A DNA stretch of 64,000 bases from JBFLXR01 sp040757065 (lineage in GTDB: Bacteria > Pseudomonadota > Gammaproteobacteria > Burkholderiales > Gallionellaceae). The notes beneath the pieces are model-generated. The model made no database searches and had not been told where the DNA came from. It worked only from the letters and a program-made list of their open reading frames with translations. The stretch is taken from contig JBFLXR010000004.1 of the NCBI GenBank assembly GCA_040757065.1, positions 1 to 64,000 of the forward strand. The letters are read 5' to 3'. A program made the translations under genes and the position numbers. The number at the start of each line of letters is the position of its first letter. Position 1 is the first letter of the stretch. Shown one piece after another: positions 35,795 through 45,181 of the stretch.

Positions 35795-36353
35795 GGCGCT
35801 GTTGTTCGCGCTGCTGCTGGCTTGCGTGTCGGCGGGGCAGGCGCTGGCCGACGGCATTTCGGTTACCCGCGCCGAGATGCGCGCGGCCGACGAGGGCTAT
35901 TATTTATCGGTCGATTTTGGCATTGCCCCCAACTTTGTGATCGAGCAAGCGTTAACCCGCGGAGTGACTTTGTATTTCGTTACCGAGTTTACGCTGAACC
36001 GCCCGCGCTGGTACTGGTTCGACGAAGCTATCGTGCAGACCGAACAAGTCACAAAGCTGTCGTATAACCCGCTGACCCGCCAGTACCGCTTATCGCGCGG
36101 ATCGCTGTATCAGAATTTCTCCAAACTTGAAGATGCTATACGGATGCTGGGGCATCAGACCACCGCGCCAGTGAGTGCCTCGGCCTTTAAGAAAGGCGCG
36201 AATCTGGTGGCTTCGGTGCGGTTGCGGCTGGATGTCACGCAACTGCCGAAACCGCTGCAAGTGAGTGCGCTGACCGGCAAGGACTGGAATCTGGATTCGG
36301 ATTGGTATCGCTGGTTCGTCAATCCCGATACGGCGGAAGGCCGGGGCGACTAA
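35745..36353 (+). CDS. Exported DUF4390 protein
   Basis: 202 residues with an N-terminal signal (LKALLFALLLACVSAGQALA). The body (SVDFGIAPNFVIEQALTRGVTLYF, RPRWYWFDE, YNPLTRQYRLS) is the DUF4390 pattern found between rsmB and the NtrY-type kinase in Betaproteobacteria. The function is unknown, and a link to envelope sensing by the next gene is inference. It overlaps rsmB by about 50 bp; an ATG 8 codons in would shorten this. Confidence 0.9.
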   Translation: MTDMTASFMRCCTSGLKALLFALLLACVSAGQALADGISVTRAEMRAADEGYYLSVDFGIAPNFVIEQALTRGVTLYFVTEFTLNRPRWYWFDEAIVQTEQVTKLSYNPLTRQYRLSRGSLYQNFSKLEDAIRMLGHQTTAPVSASAFKKGANLVASVRLRLDVTQLPKPLQVSALTGKDWNLDSDWYRWFVNPDTAEGRGD

Positions 36354-36356
36354 GCT

Positions 36357-38477
36357 GTGAAGTATCTGATTATTCTTAGCACGGTTGTCGGCGGCGCACT
36401 GTTGTACTTGCTGTCGAAGGCCAGCGCGAATACCGAATTGTTTTCGCGCAACTTATACGGTTTGCTGGCATTGGCCGGGGTGTTGGCGCTGAGTCTGGCG
36501 GCACTCGTTGGCTATCAGTTCTGGCAGTTGCGCCGGAACATCAAGGCGCAGGTGTTCGGCGCCAAGCTGACGCTGCGACTGGCGGTATTTTTCGTGCTGA
36601 TCGCCTTGCTGCCGGGGGTGCTGGTGTATGGGGTGTCGGTTCAGTTTTTGGGCAAGAGCATCGATTCCTGGTTCGATGTGCGGGTGGAAAAAGCGTTGGA
36701 AGGCGGCCTGAATCTCGGGCGCAGCTCGCTCGATAATGCGCTGAAAGACCTCGGTAAAAAGGGTAAATTCATCGCCATGCTGCTATCCGAACAGGAGCCG
36801 GGGCAGCACACGGTGACGCTGAATCAGTTGGTGGAAGACGGTGCAGCGCAGGAAGTGGCGATTTTCAGCACCACGGGCAAGTTGCTGTCGTTTGCCGCCA
36901 GCGACAATAAAATCGTGCCGGAAATTCCCGACCCAGCCATGCTGCGGCAGGCCCTGAAACAGGGCAGCTTCAGCCTGGTGGACAGTTTGCCGGACAACAG
37001 CTTGATTTTGCGGGTGCTGGTGCCGATTGCTTCGATGCAGCTATCCGGCGGGCGGGTGCTGCAATTGGTGCAGCCGGTGCCGAAGCAGATTTCCGACGAT
37101 GCCGATACCGTGCAGACGGTGTACCGCGAATATCAGGAGTTATCGCTCTCGCGGCTGGGCTTGAAGCGGATGTACGGGCTGACGCTGACGTTGTCTTTGC
37201 TGGTGGTACTGTTGAGCACAGTGTCGGCGGCGTTTTACATCAGCCACCAGTTGAGTGCGCCGCTGGCCGCGTTGGCCGAAGGGACGCGTGCTGTGGCGCA
37301 GGGCGACTTTAGCCGTCAGCACCCGGTGAAGAGTCGCGACGAACTGGGGGTGGTGACGGGTTTGTTTAACCAGATGACTTTGCAGCTTGCCGAAGCAAAA
37401 AATATGAGCGAACGGCAGAAGCAACAGGTCGAAGAAGCTAAAACGTATCTGGAAAGCGTGCTGGCACACTTGTCTTCCGGGGTGCTGGTGGTAGACGAGC
37501 GTTTCCGGCTGAAAACGGTGAACAGCAGCGCGGCAGAAATTTTGGAAGTCCCGCTGCAAGAAATGCTGGGTACGCCGCTGCAAGAAATCGCCGCGCAGCA
37601 TGCGCTGCTGCGGCCGTTTATCGAATCGGTCGAGCGCGAGTTTACCGAAAGCGGACACGACGAGTGGCAGCAGCAGATTGAGCGTATGAGTCGCAACGGT
37701 AATCAGAATTTGCTGATTCGCGGCACGCACCTGACCTCGGCGACCGAAACCGGCTACGTGGTGGTGTTCGACGATATCACCCACCTGCTGCGCGCGGAGC
37801 GGCAGGCGGCGTGGGGCGAGGTGGCGCGCCGTCTGGCGCATGAAATTAAAAATCCGCTGACGCCGATCCAGTTGTCTGCCGAGCGTTTGCAGCACAAACT
37901 AAGCGATAAACTGGATGAATCGGGTGCCAGTTTGCTGGCGCGGGCGACGCAAACCATCGTCAGTCAGGTGGCGGCGATGAAGAACATGGTGACGGAGTTC
38001 GCCGATTACGCCCGTGCGCCCGCACCGAAACTGGCGATACTGGATATGCACCAGTTGTTGGGCGAGGTGATGGGGCTGTACGAAGCGAATAGCCAGATGA
38101 TCCGGCTGCAGCTGGAAGCGGACAGAACCGGGGTGCGCGGCGATGCGACCCGTTTGCGGCAAGTGATTCATAACCTGTTGCAGAACGCGCAGGATGCGCT
38201 ACAGGAAACCGCGCAGCCGGAAATCGTGCTGGCGACGCATACGGAACAAGGTCATTTGATTATGGTGGTGCAGGATAACGGTGCGGGCTTTCCCGAACAG
38301 TTGCTCGACCGCGCGTTCGAGCCCTATGTCACGACCAAGCCGAAAGGAACGGGACTGGGACTGGCGATCGTGAAAAAGATCGTCGAAGAACACGGCGGGC
38401 ATATTGCCATCAGGAATCGGGCGGGAGGCGGGTCGGAAGTGACCGTCAGCCTGCCCTTGCTGACAGAGGTAACATAA
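36357..38477 (+). CDS. Sensor histidine kinase, NtrY-like
   Basis: 706 residues from a GTG. Membrane helices near 1-20, 34-58, 75-98 and 265-287 enclose a periplasmic sensor region. A HAMP domain (about 288-345), a PAS domain (about 375-460), HisKA with phospho-acceptor His495 in RRLAHEIKNPLTPIQLS, and a HATPase with NLLQNAQDAL, DNGAGF and GTGLGLAIVKKI follow. It overlaps its response regulator by one base. NtrY is linked to nitrogen and redox control in other Proteobacteria; the signal here is not known. Confidence 0.93.
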   Translation: MKYLIILSTVVGGALLYLLSKASANTELFSRNLYGLLALAGVLALSLAALVGYQFWQLRRNIKAQVFGAKLTLRLAVFFVLIALLPGVLVYGVSVQFLGKSIDSWFDVRVEKALEGGLNLGRSSLDNALKDLGKKGKFIAMLLSEQEPGQHTVTLNQLVEDGAAQEVAIFSTTGKLLSFAASDNKIVPEIPDPAMLRQALKQGSFSLVDSLPDNSLILRVLVPIASMQLSGGRVLQLVQPVPKQISDDADTVQTVYREYQELSLSRLGLKRMYGLTLTLSLLVVLLSTVSAAFYISHQLSAPLAALAEGTRAVAQGDFSRQHPVKSRDELGVVTGLFNQMTLQLAEAKNMSERQKQQVEEAKTYLESVLAHLSSGVLVVDERFRLKTVNSSAAEILEVPLQEMLGTPLQEIAAQHALLRPFIESVEREFTESGHDEWQQQIERMSRNGNQNLLIRGTHLTSATETGYVVVFDDITHLLRAERQAAWGEVARRLAHEIKNPLTPIQLSAERLQHKLSDKLDESGASLLARATQTIVSQVAAMKNMVTEFADYARAPAPKLAILDMHQLLGEVMGLYEANSQMIRLQLEADRTGVRGDATRLRQVIHNLLQNAQDALQETAQPEIVLATHTEQGHLIMVVQDNGAGFPEQLLDRAFEPYVTTKPKGTGLGLAIVKKIVEEHGGHIAIRNRAGGGSEVTVSLPLLTEVT

Positions 38478-39112
38478 TGGCTTCAAAGGAAATTCTGGTT
38501 GTCGACGATGAAATGGGCATCCGCGAACTGCTTTCGGAGATTCTGTTCGACGAGGGCTATACCGTGCATTTGGCGGAAAATGCCGCCAGCGCACGCGCTT
38601 TCCGTCAGCGGCAAGCGCCCGATCTGGTGTTATTGGACATCTGGATGCCCGATGCCGACGGGGTAAGCCTGTTGCGTGAGTGGGTGGCTCATGGTCTGCT
38701 GACCATGCCGGTGGTGATGATGTCCGGTCACGGTACGATCGAAACGGCGCTCGAGGCCACGCGCATCGGCGCAGTGGATTTTCTGGAAAAGCCGATCGCC
38801 TTACAGAAATTGCTGGCCACGGTGCAGCGCGCGATCCGGCAAGGCGCGCCCTTACCCAAGGCGGTTAAGCCGGAATTCGTGGTGCTGGAAAGCGAGCCGT
38901 CCGGCATGGCGGAATCGACGGCAACCGGCGGATTCTCGATGGATTTACCGTTGCGCGAGGCGCGCGATCATTTCGAGACGATGTATTTCAACTACCACAT
39001 GGAAAAAGAAAACGGTAACATTACCCGTGTGGCGGAAAAGGCCGGGCTGGAACGTACCCACCTCTACCGCAAGCTAAAGCAGCTCGGGATTAACCCCGGC
39101 AAAAAACAATAA
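38477..39112 (+). CDS. Response regulator, NtrX-like, without the sigma54 AAA+ domain
   Basis: 211 residues. Receiver domain with acidic pocket DD (10-11), phosphorylation site Asp54 in LLDIWMPD, and Lys in FLEKPI. A linker leads to a Fis-type helix-turn-helix (NITRVAEKAGLERTHLYRKLKQLGI). Full-length NtrX has an AAA+ domain between these parts (about 450 residues); it is absent, and the joint looks natural, with no frameshift visible. The architecture is like the RegA/PrrA class. It should act as a DNA-binding regulator at sigma70-type promoters. Confidence 0.9.
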   Translation: MASKEILVVDDEMGIRELLSEILFDEGYTVHLAENAASARAFRQRQAPDLVLLDIWMPDADGVSLLREWVAHGLLTMPVVMMSGHGTIETALEATRIGAVDFLEKPIALQKLLATVQRAIRQGAPLPKAVKPEFVVLESEPSGMAESTATGGFSMDLPLREARDHFETMYFNYHMEKENGNITRVAEKAGLERTHLYRKLKQLGINPGKKQ

Positions 39113-39266
39113 AAATAACCCAATAAAAATAACTTAGTGAATCGATAGGAAAAATAGGCGTTTTGTTTGTGCTGTTGCCCTAATCCGGGTGCTGCGGCAT
39201 AATTGAGACTTTTCAATTGCAAAGATAATCCCCGCCCGGCTGGGATGCACAGGAGGCTAGAGTAAG

Positions 39267-41285
39267 ATGTCTGCGGCTCGTAACGTAACCCCCCCCAAAT
39301 TCAACGATATTACCAGCGCGATCCGCATGCTCGCGGTGGATGCGGTGCAGAAGGCCAACTCCGGCCACCCCGGCGCACCGATGGGTATGGCGGAAATCGC
39401 CGAAGTGCTGTGGAACCGCCACCTGCGTCATAACCCGGCCAACCCCAAGTGGCCTGATCGTGACCGTTTCGTGTTCTCCAACGGCCACGGCTCCATGCTG
39501 ATTTACGCGCTGCTGCATCTGACCGGCTATGACTTGCCGATGGATGAACTGAAGCGCTTCCGTCAAATGCATTCCAAGACTCCGGGCCATCCGGAATACG
39601 GCTACACTGCCGGCGTGGAAACCACCACCGGCCCCCTGGGTCAAGGTATTACCAACGCGGTCGGTATGGCAATGGCTGAAAAGCTGCTGGCCAGCGAATT
39701 CAACCGCCCGGACCACGAAATCGTTAACCACTACACCTACGTCTTCATGGGCGACGGCTGTATGATGGAAGGCATTTCCCACGAAGCTTGTGCGCTGGCC
39801 GGTACTTGGGGTCTGGGCAAGCTGATCGCCTTCTGGGACGACAACAACATCTCCATCGACGGACACACTGACGGCTGGTTCACCGACGACACCGCTAAGC
39901 GCTTCGAAGCCTACGGCTGGCACGTGGTGGCCAATGTGCAAGGCCACGACCCGGACGCCATCAATGCGGCAATCGAGGCCGGCAAGGCTGTGACCGACAA
40001 GCCGACCCTGATCTGCTGTAAGACGATCATCGGCGCAGGCTCTCCGAACAAGGAAGGCACGCACGACGTGCACGGTGCTGCGCTGGGCGACGCCGAAGTT
40101 GCGGCAACCCGTCAGCATCTGGGCTGGAACTACGCTCCGTTCGAAATCCCGCAACACGTGTACGACGCATGGGATGCGCGTACTAAGGGCGCTGGACTGG
40201 AGTCCCTGTGGAACAACAAGTTTGCTGAATACCGCGCTGCCTTCCCGGCAGAAGCTGCTGAATTCGAACGCCGCGTGATGAAGGGCGAACTGCCTGCTGC
40301 ATGGGAAAACCACGCGAAGGAACTGATCGCCAAGACCAACGAAAAAGCGGAAACCATTGCGACCCGTAAGGCTTCGCAAAACGCGATCAATGGCCTGGCT
40401 CCGGTGCTGCCCGAATTCCTGGGCGGTTCTGCCGACCTGACTGGTTCCAACCTGACTAACTGGACCGGCGCGAAGCACGTGCACGGCAAGAAGCCGGGTA
40501 ACTACATCAGCTACGGCGTGCGTGAATTCGGTATGTCGCACATTATGAACGGTATGGCGCTGCATGGCGGTCTGATCCCGTTCGGCGGCACCTTCCTGAT
40601 GTTCTCCGAATACGCCCGCAATGCGCTGCGTATGTCCGCGCTGATGAAGCAACGCGTGATCTACGTGTTCACCCACGACTCGATCGGTCTGGGCGAAGAC
40701 GGCCCGACACACCAGCCGGTGGAACAAACCACTACCCTGCGTTACATCCCGAACATGGATGTATGGCGTCCGTGCGACACCGTGGAATCCGCCGTGAGCT
40801 GGGTTGCCGCCGTGGAACGCAAGACCGGCCCGTCCTCGCTGATTTTCAGCCGTCAGAACCTGACTTTCCAGAAGCGCAGCGAAGCGCAAATCGCCGATAT
40901 CCGCAAGGGTGGCTACGTGTTGTCCGAGGCTGCAAACGGCGCGGCGCAAGCAATCATCATCGCGACCGGCTCCGAAGTGGATCTGGCGATCAAGGCGCAA
41001 CAAGCGCTGGCAGCCGAAGGCGTGAACGTGCGTGTGGTTTCCATGCCGTCGTCCAACGTGTTCGACCGCCAAGACCAAGCCTATAAGGACAGTGTGCTGC
41101 CGAAGGGCGTGAAGCGCGTGGCTGTGGAAGCGGGTGTGACTGGCTTCTGGTACAAGTACGTTGGTTTGGACGGTGCCGTGGTGGGTATGGATTGCTTCGG
41201 CGAATCCGCACCGGCCGGCGAACTGTTCAAGCATTTCGGCTTCACCGTGGAAAACGTGGTGAAGACCGTGAAGAGCGTTCTGTAA
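39267..41285 (+). CDS. tkt: Transketolase
   Basis: 672 residues with a strong AGGAGG site upstream. Thiamine-diphosphate motifs (GDGCMMEGISHEACALAGTWG), N-terminal AVQKANSGHPGAPMG and the pyrimidine-domain segment HDSIGLGEDGPTHQPVEQ are intact. Transfers C2 units in the pentose phosphate or Calvin cycle. It is the first gene of a same-strand carbon cluster with gap, pgk, pyk and fba. Confidence 0.98.
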   Translation: MSAARNVTPPKFNDITSAIRMLAVDAVQKANSGHPGAPMGMAEIAEVLWNRHLRHNPANPKWPDRDRFVFSNGHGSMLIYALLHLTGYDLPMDELKRFRQMHSKTPGHPEYGYTAGVETTTGPLGQGITNAVGMAMAEKLLASEFNRPDHEIVNHYTYVFMGDGCMMEGISHEACALAGTWGLGKLIAFWDDNNISIDGHTDGWFTDDTAKRFEAYGWHVVANVQGHDPDAINAAIEAGKAVTDKPTLICCKTIIGAGSPNKEGTHDVHGAALGDAEVAATRQHLGWNYAPFEIPQHVYDAWDARTKGAGLESLWNNKFAEYRAAFPAEAAEFERRVMKGELPAAWENHAKELIAKTNEKAETIATRKASQNAINGLAPVLPEFLGGSADLTGSNLTNWTGAKHVHGKKPGNYISYGVREFGMSHIMNGMALHGGLIPFGGTFLMFSEYARNALRMSALMKQRVIYVFTHDSIGLGEDGPTHQPVEQTTTLRYIPNMDVWRPCDTVESAVSWVAAVERKTGPSSLIFSRQNLTFQKRSEAQIADIRKGGYVLSEAANGAAQAIIIATGSEVDLAIKAQQALAAEGVNVRVVSMPSSNVFDRQDQAYKDSVLPKGVKRVAVEAGVTGFWYKYVGLDGAVVGMDCFGESAPAGELFKHFGFTVENVVKTVKSVL

Positions 41286-41320
41286 TTTGATTCAATATAC
41301 TTACTACGGGAGAGAGAAGC

Positions 41321-42322
41321 ATGGCAATCAAAGTCGGTATTAACGGTTTCGGCCGTATCGGTCGCATGGCGTTCCGCGCAATCGCCAAGGATTTTCCTGG
41401 CATTGAAGTGGTCGCGATCAACGACTTGCTGGAACCGGACTATCTGGCATATATGCTGAAGTTCGACTCGGTGCATGGCCGTTTCGACGGTGACGTATCC
41501 GTTGAAGGCAGCAATCTGGTGGTGAACGGTAAGAATATCCGTCTGACCGCAGAACGCGATCCCGCCAACCTGAAGTGGAACGAAGTTGGTGCAGATATCG
41601 TGATCGAATGTACCGGCTTTTTCCTGACCAAGGACACCTGCCAGAAGCACATCGACGCAGGCGCGAAGAAAGTGGTGCAATCCGCTCCTTCCAAGGACGA
41701 CACCCCGATGTTCGTGTACGGCGTGAACCACGAAACTTATGCTGGTCAAACCATCGTTTCCGCAGCTTCCTGCACCACCAACTGCTTGGCTCCGATCGCC
41801 AAGGTGTTGCATGACAACTGGGGCATTAAGCGCGGTCTGATGTCCACCGTGCACGCAGCGACTGCTACGCAAAAGACTGTGGACGGCCCGTCCTCCAAAG
41901 ACTGGCGCGGTGGCCGCGGCATTCTGGAAAACATCATCCCTTCTTCCACCGGTGCTGCTAAGGCCGTGGGCGTGGTGCTGCCTTCCCTGAAGGGCAAGCT
42001 GACCGGGATGGCGTTCCGCGTGCCGACCTCTGACGTGTCCGTAGTCGACCTGACCGTGGAACTGGAAAAACCTGCTAAGTACGCTGACATTTGTGCAGCG
42101 ATGAAGGCAGCTTCCCAGTCCGGCGACATCAGCAAGACTTTGGGCTACACCGACGAGAAAGTGGTTTCCACTGACTTCCGTGGTTGCGGCTTCTCTTCCA
42201 TCTTCGACGCAGAAGCCGGTATCGCACTGGACGACACTTTCGTGAAGGTGGTGTCCTGGTACGACAACGAGTACGGCTACACCTGCAACATGCTCCGTTT
42301 CGTGGAGCACGTCGCGAAGTAA
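41321..42322 (+). CDS. gap: Glyceraldehyde-3-phosphate dehydrogenase
   Basis: 333 residues. Rossmann NAD(P) site INGFGRIGRM, catalytic Cys in SCTTNCLAP, and DNEYGYTCNM at the C-terminus. It lies 35 bp after tkt, and a strong hairpin terminator follows. It can serve glycolysis or the Calvin cycle; which coenzyme it prefers cannot be told here. Confidence 0.98.
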   Translation: MAIKVGINGFGRIGRMAFRAIAKDFPGIEVVAINDLLEPDYLAYMLKFDSVHGRFDGDVSVEGSNLVVNGKNIRLTAERDPANLKWNEVGADIVIECTGFFLTKDTCQKHIDAGAKKVVQSAPSKDDTPMFVYGVNHETYAGQTIVSAASCTTNCLAPIAKVLHDNWGIKRGLMSTVHAATATQKTVDGPSSKDWRGGRGILENIIPSSTGAAKAVGVVLPSLKGKLTGMAFRVPTSDVSVVDLTVELEKPAKYADICAAMKAASQSGDISKTLGYTDEKVVSTDFRGCGFSSIFDAEAGIALDDTFVKVVSWYDNEYGYTCNMLRFVEHVAK

Positions 42323-42331
42323 TCGCAGTTT

Positions 42332-42365
42332 CCGCAGAGGCACCTTGTGTGCCTCTGCGGTTTTT
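42332..42365 (+). terminator. Strong hairpin terminator between gap and pgk
   Basis: CCGCAGAGGCAC (42332-42343) pairs perfectly with GTGCCTCTGCGG (42349-42360), followed by TTTTT. It divides the tkt-gap and pgk-pyk-fba parts of the cluster. Confidence 0.9.
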
Positions 42366-42478
42366 CGCGGCTTCTGTCCGCAAACAAAAATAACAAGATT
42401 CACCACGCAGGCGCATCGCCGCGAACTCCCCGGTACTCTGTTTCTCCGTGGTTAATTTTTACTTGTAGGAGCAAAAAA

Positions 42479-43660
42479 ATGGCTAATTTCATCCGCATGA
42501 CCGACCTCGACCTGAAAGGCAAGCGCGTATTCATCCGTGCCGACCTGAATGTGCCTGTGAAGGACGGTAAGGTTACTTCCGACGCACGTATCACCGCTTC
42601 GATGGCAACTATCGAGCACTGCCTGAAGGCTGGCGCAAAGGTGATGGTGACTTCGCATTTGGGCCGTCCGGAAGAAGGCGTATGGGCCGAAGAAAACTCC
42701 CTGAAGCCGGTGGCGGAAAACATTGCAACCCGTCTGGGCAAGCCGGTACGTCTGATCAAAGATTGGGTGGACGGCGGATTTGAAGTGGCGGAAGGCGAAC
42801 TGGTATTGCTGGAAAACTGCCGCATCAACAAGGGCGAAAAGAAGAACGTTGAAGAAACAGCGAAAAAATACGCAGCACTGTGCGACGTATTTGTAATGGA
42901 CGCATTCGGCACTGCACACCGTGCAGAAGCTTCGACACACGGTATTGCTAAGTACGCTCCGGTTGCTTGCGCAGGCATTTTGCTGACCGAAGAACTGGAT
43001 GCACTGGGTAAGGCGCTGGCTAGCCCGGCACGCCCGATGGTGGCGATTGTGGGCGGCTCCAAGGTTTCCACTAAGCTGACCGTGCTGGAATCGCTGGCCG
43101 AGAAGTGCGACCAACTGGTGGTGGGCGGCGGGATCGCCAACACCTTCCTGAAGGCCGTGGGCAAGAACGTCGGCAAGTCGCTGTGCGAAGACGATCTGGT
43201 GCCGACCGCTCAAGCACTGATTACCAAGATGCAAGCACGCGGCGCGAACATTCCTATCGCTGTTGACGTGGTGGTGGGTAAGAAGTTCGACGCAAACGAA
43301 CCGGCAGTGCTGAAAGACGCTGGCGAAGTGGCCGACGACGAAATGATTTTCGACATTGGCCCGAAGTCTGCACAAGAATTGGCCGACATCATTATGAAGG
43401 CAGGCACGGTGGTGTGGAACGGTCCGGTCGGTGTGTTTGAGTTCGACCAATTCGGCGAAGGCACCAAAAAAATCGCCGATGCGATTGCCACCACCAATGC
43501 GTTCACTTTGGCTGGCGGCGGCGACACCATCGCAGCGATTCAGAAGTACGACATTTACGACAAGGTTTCTTACATCTCCACCGCAGGCGGGGCGTTCCTC
43601 GAATATCTGGAAGGCAAGACACTGCCTGCCGTAGAAATTCTGGAACAACGCGCTAAATAA
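42479..43660 (+). CDS. pgk: Phosphoglycerate kinase
   Basis: 393 residues from the ATG at 42479, with AGGAG upstream; the longer frame runs into the gap terminator. N-terminal RADLNVPVKDG, SHLGRPEEG, and the C-terminal ATP site GGGDTIAAI and STAGGAFLEYLEG. It makes ATP from 1,3-bisphosphoglycerate or the reverse. pyk follows after 12 bp. Confidence 0.98.
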   Translation: MANFIRMTDLDLKGKRVFIRADLNVPVKDGKVTSDARITASMATIEHCLKAGAKVMVTSHLGRPEEGVWAEENSLKPVAENIATRLGKPVRLIKDWVDGGFEVAEGELVLLENCRINKGEKKNVEETAKKYAALCDVFVMDAFGTAHRAEASTHGIAKYAPVACAGILLTEELDALGKALASPARPMVAIVGGSKVSTKLTVLESLAEKCDQLVVGGGIANTFLKAVGKNVGKSLCEDDLVPTAQALITKMQARGANIPIAVDVVVGKKFDANEPAVLKDAGEVADDEMIFDIGPKSAQELADIIMKAGTVVWNGPVGVFEFDQFGEGTKKIADAIATTNAFTLAGGGDTIAAIQKYDIYDKVSYISTAGGAFLEYLEGKTLPAVEILEQRAK

Positions 43661-43672
43661 GACAGGAATTTC

Positions 43673-45130
43673 ATGCTCCGCAGAACAAAAATCGTAGCAA
43701 CACTCGGCCCGGCCTCCAGCGACCAGAAGGTGCTGGAACAAATGATCCGGGCCGGCGTGGACGTCGTGCGGATGAACTTCTCGCACGGCACTGCGCAAGA
43801 CCACATGGCACGCGCCGAAAAAGTCCGCGCAGCAGCGGCCGCAGTTGGCCGCACGGTCGGCATTCTGGCCGATTTGCAAGGCCCGAAGATTCGCGTTCGC
43901 AAATTCGAAAATGACAAAATCGTTCTGAACAAGGGCGACAAGTTTATTCTCGACGCTTCGTGGACTGACCTCGGCAATCAAGAACGCGTTGGGCTGGATT
44001 ACAAAGACCTGCCTAAAGATGTGAGCAAGGGTTCCGTACTGCTGTTGAACGACGGTATGCTGGAATTCGACGTTGTCGAGGTGCAGGGCGAGCAGGTCAT
44101 CTGTAAAGTCGTTCGCGGCGGCGTACTGTCCAACAACAAAGGTATCAACCGCAAGGGCGGCGGCTTGACCGCACCCGCGCTGACCGACAAGGATAAGGAA
44201 GACATCAAGACAGCCGCGCTGATTAAGGCCGACTATCTGGCGGTGTCTTTCCCCCGTTCGGCGGACGACATGAAGCTGGCCCGTGAGCTGCTGCATGCAG
44301 CCGGCGGCAAGAGCTTGCTAATGGCGAAGATCGAGCGTGCGGAAGCGATTCCCGTGCTGGCCGACATTATCGATGCCTCCGACGCCATTATGGTGGCTCG
44401 CGGCGACTTGGCCGTGGAAGTGGGCGATGCGGCGGTGCCGGGCCTGCAAAAGCGCATGATCCGCATGGCGCGCGCGAAGAATCGCTTAGTGATTACCGCG
44501 ACCCAGATGATGGAGTCGATGATTACCAACCCGATTCCGACCCGTGCCGAAGTGTCCGACGTGGCTAACGCTGTGCTGGACGGGACCGATGCGGTCATGC
44601 TGTCGGCGGAAACCGCCGTGGGCGACTACCCGGTGGAAACCATTCAGGCAATGGCGCGCATTTGCGTGAAGGCTGAGCGCGAGCTGGAAGAAAATGCAGT
44701 GGATCGCCGGATGGCGAGCCAGAAGTTTACGCGTATCGACCAGTGTATCGCGATGTCCGCGCTTTACGCCGCATCGCACCTGAAGGTGAAAGCTATCGTT
44801 GCGCTGACCCAATCCGGCTCGACTGCGTTGTGGATGTCGCGCATGAGTGCAGGCGTGCCGATTTTTGCGATGACCCCGACCGAATCGACGCTCAGCAAGG
44901 TTACCTTGTTCAGCGGCGTGCATCCGATCTCGTTCAAGCTCACGTCGCACGACCATGCGCAAACTCTGCGCGATGCGGAAGACGAATTGCTGCGTCTCGG
45001 CATGGTGGAAGAAGGCGATCAGATCGTCATGACCATCGGCGAAGCCGTCGGCAAGGCCGGCCACACCAACACGATGAAAATCGTGAAAGTGGGCGACCAC
45101 CGCAAATCGCACAGCGATGTTGAACACTAG
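43673..45130 (+). CDS. pyk: Pyruvate kinase
   Basis: 485 residues. RRTKIVATLGPASS at the N-terminus, the Lys-containing active site LLMAKIERAEAI, MVARGDLAVEVG, and the C-terminal regulatory domain. Final glycolytic step. It is in tandem with pgk, which supports one operon. Confidence 0.98.
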   Translation: MLRRTKIVATLGPASSDQKVLEQMIRAGVDVVRMNFSHGTAQDHMARAEKVRAAAAAVGRTVGILADLQGPKIRVRKFENDKIVLNKGDKFILDASWTDLGNQERVGLDYKDLPKDVSKGSVLLLNDGMLEFDVVEVQGEQVICKVVRGGVLSNNKGINRKGGGLTAPALTDKDKEDIKTAALIKADYLAVSFPRSADDMKLARELLHAAGGKSLLMAKIERAEAIPVLADIIDASDAIMVARGDLAVEVGDAAVPGLQKRMIRMARAKNRLVITATQMMESMITNPIPTRAEVSDVANAVLDGTDAVMLSAETAVGDYPVETIQAMARICVKAERELEENAVDRRMASQKFTRIDQCIAMSALYAASHLKVKAIVALTQSGSTALWMSRMSAGVPIFAMTPTESTLSKVTLFSGVHPISFKLTSHDHAQTLRDAEDELLRLGMVEEGDQIVMTIGEAVGKAGHTNTMKIVKVGDHRKSHSDVEH

Positions 45131-45181
45131 GATTTTTGTTACACTTAACCGCCAAATTTAATTACACATCTGGAGGAATAA

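Noticed and set aside
39213..41234. 673-codon open frame on the minus strand opposite tkt
   Set aside because: Antisense shadow of transketolase; no domain, no ribosome site, composition typical of reversed coding sequence.
42452..44296. 614-codon open frame on the minus strand opposite pgk and pyk
   Set aside because: It crosses the pgk-pyk boundary antisense and has no recognisable protein pattern.
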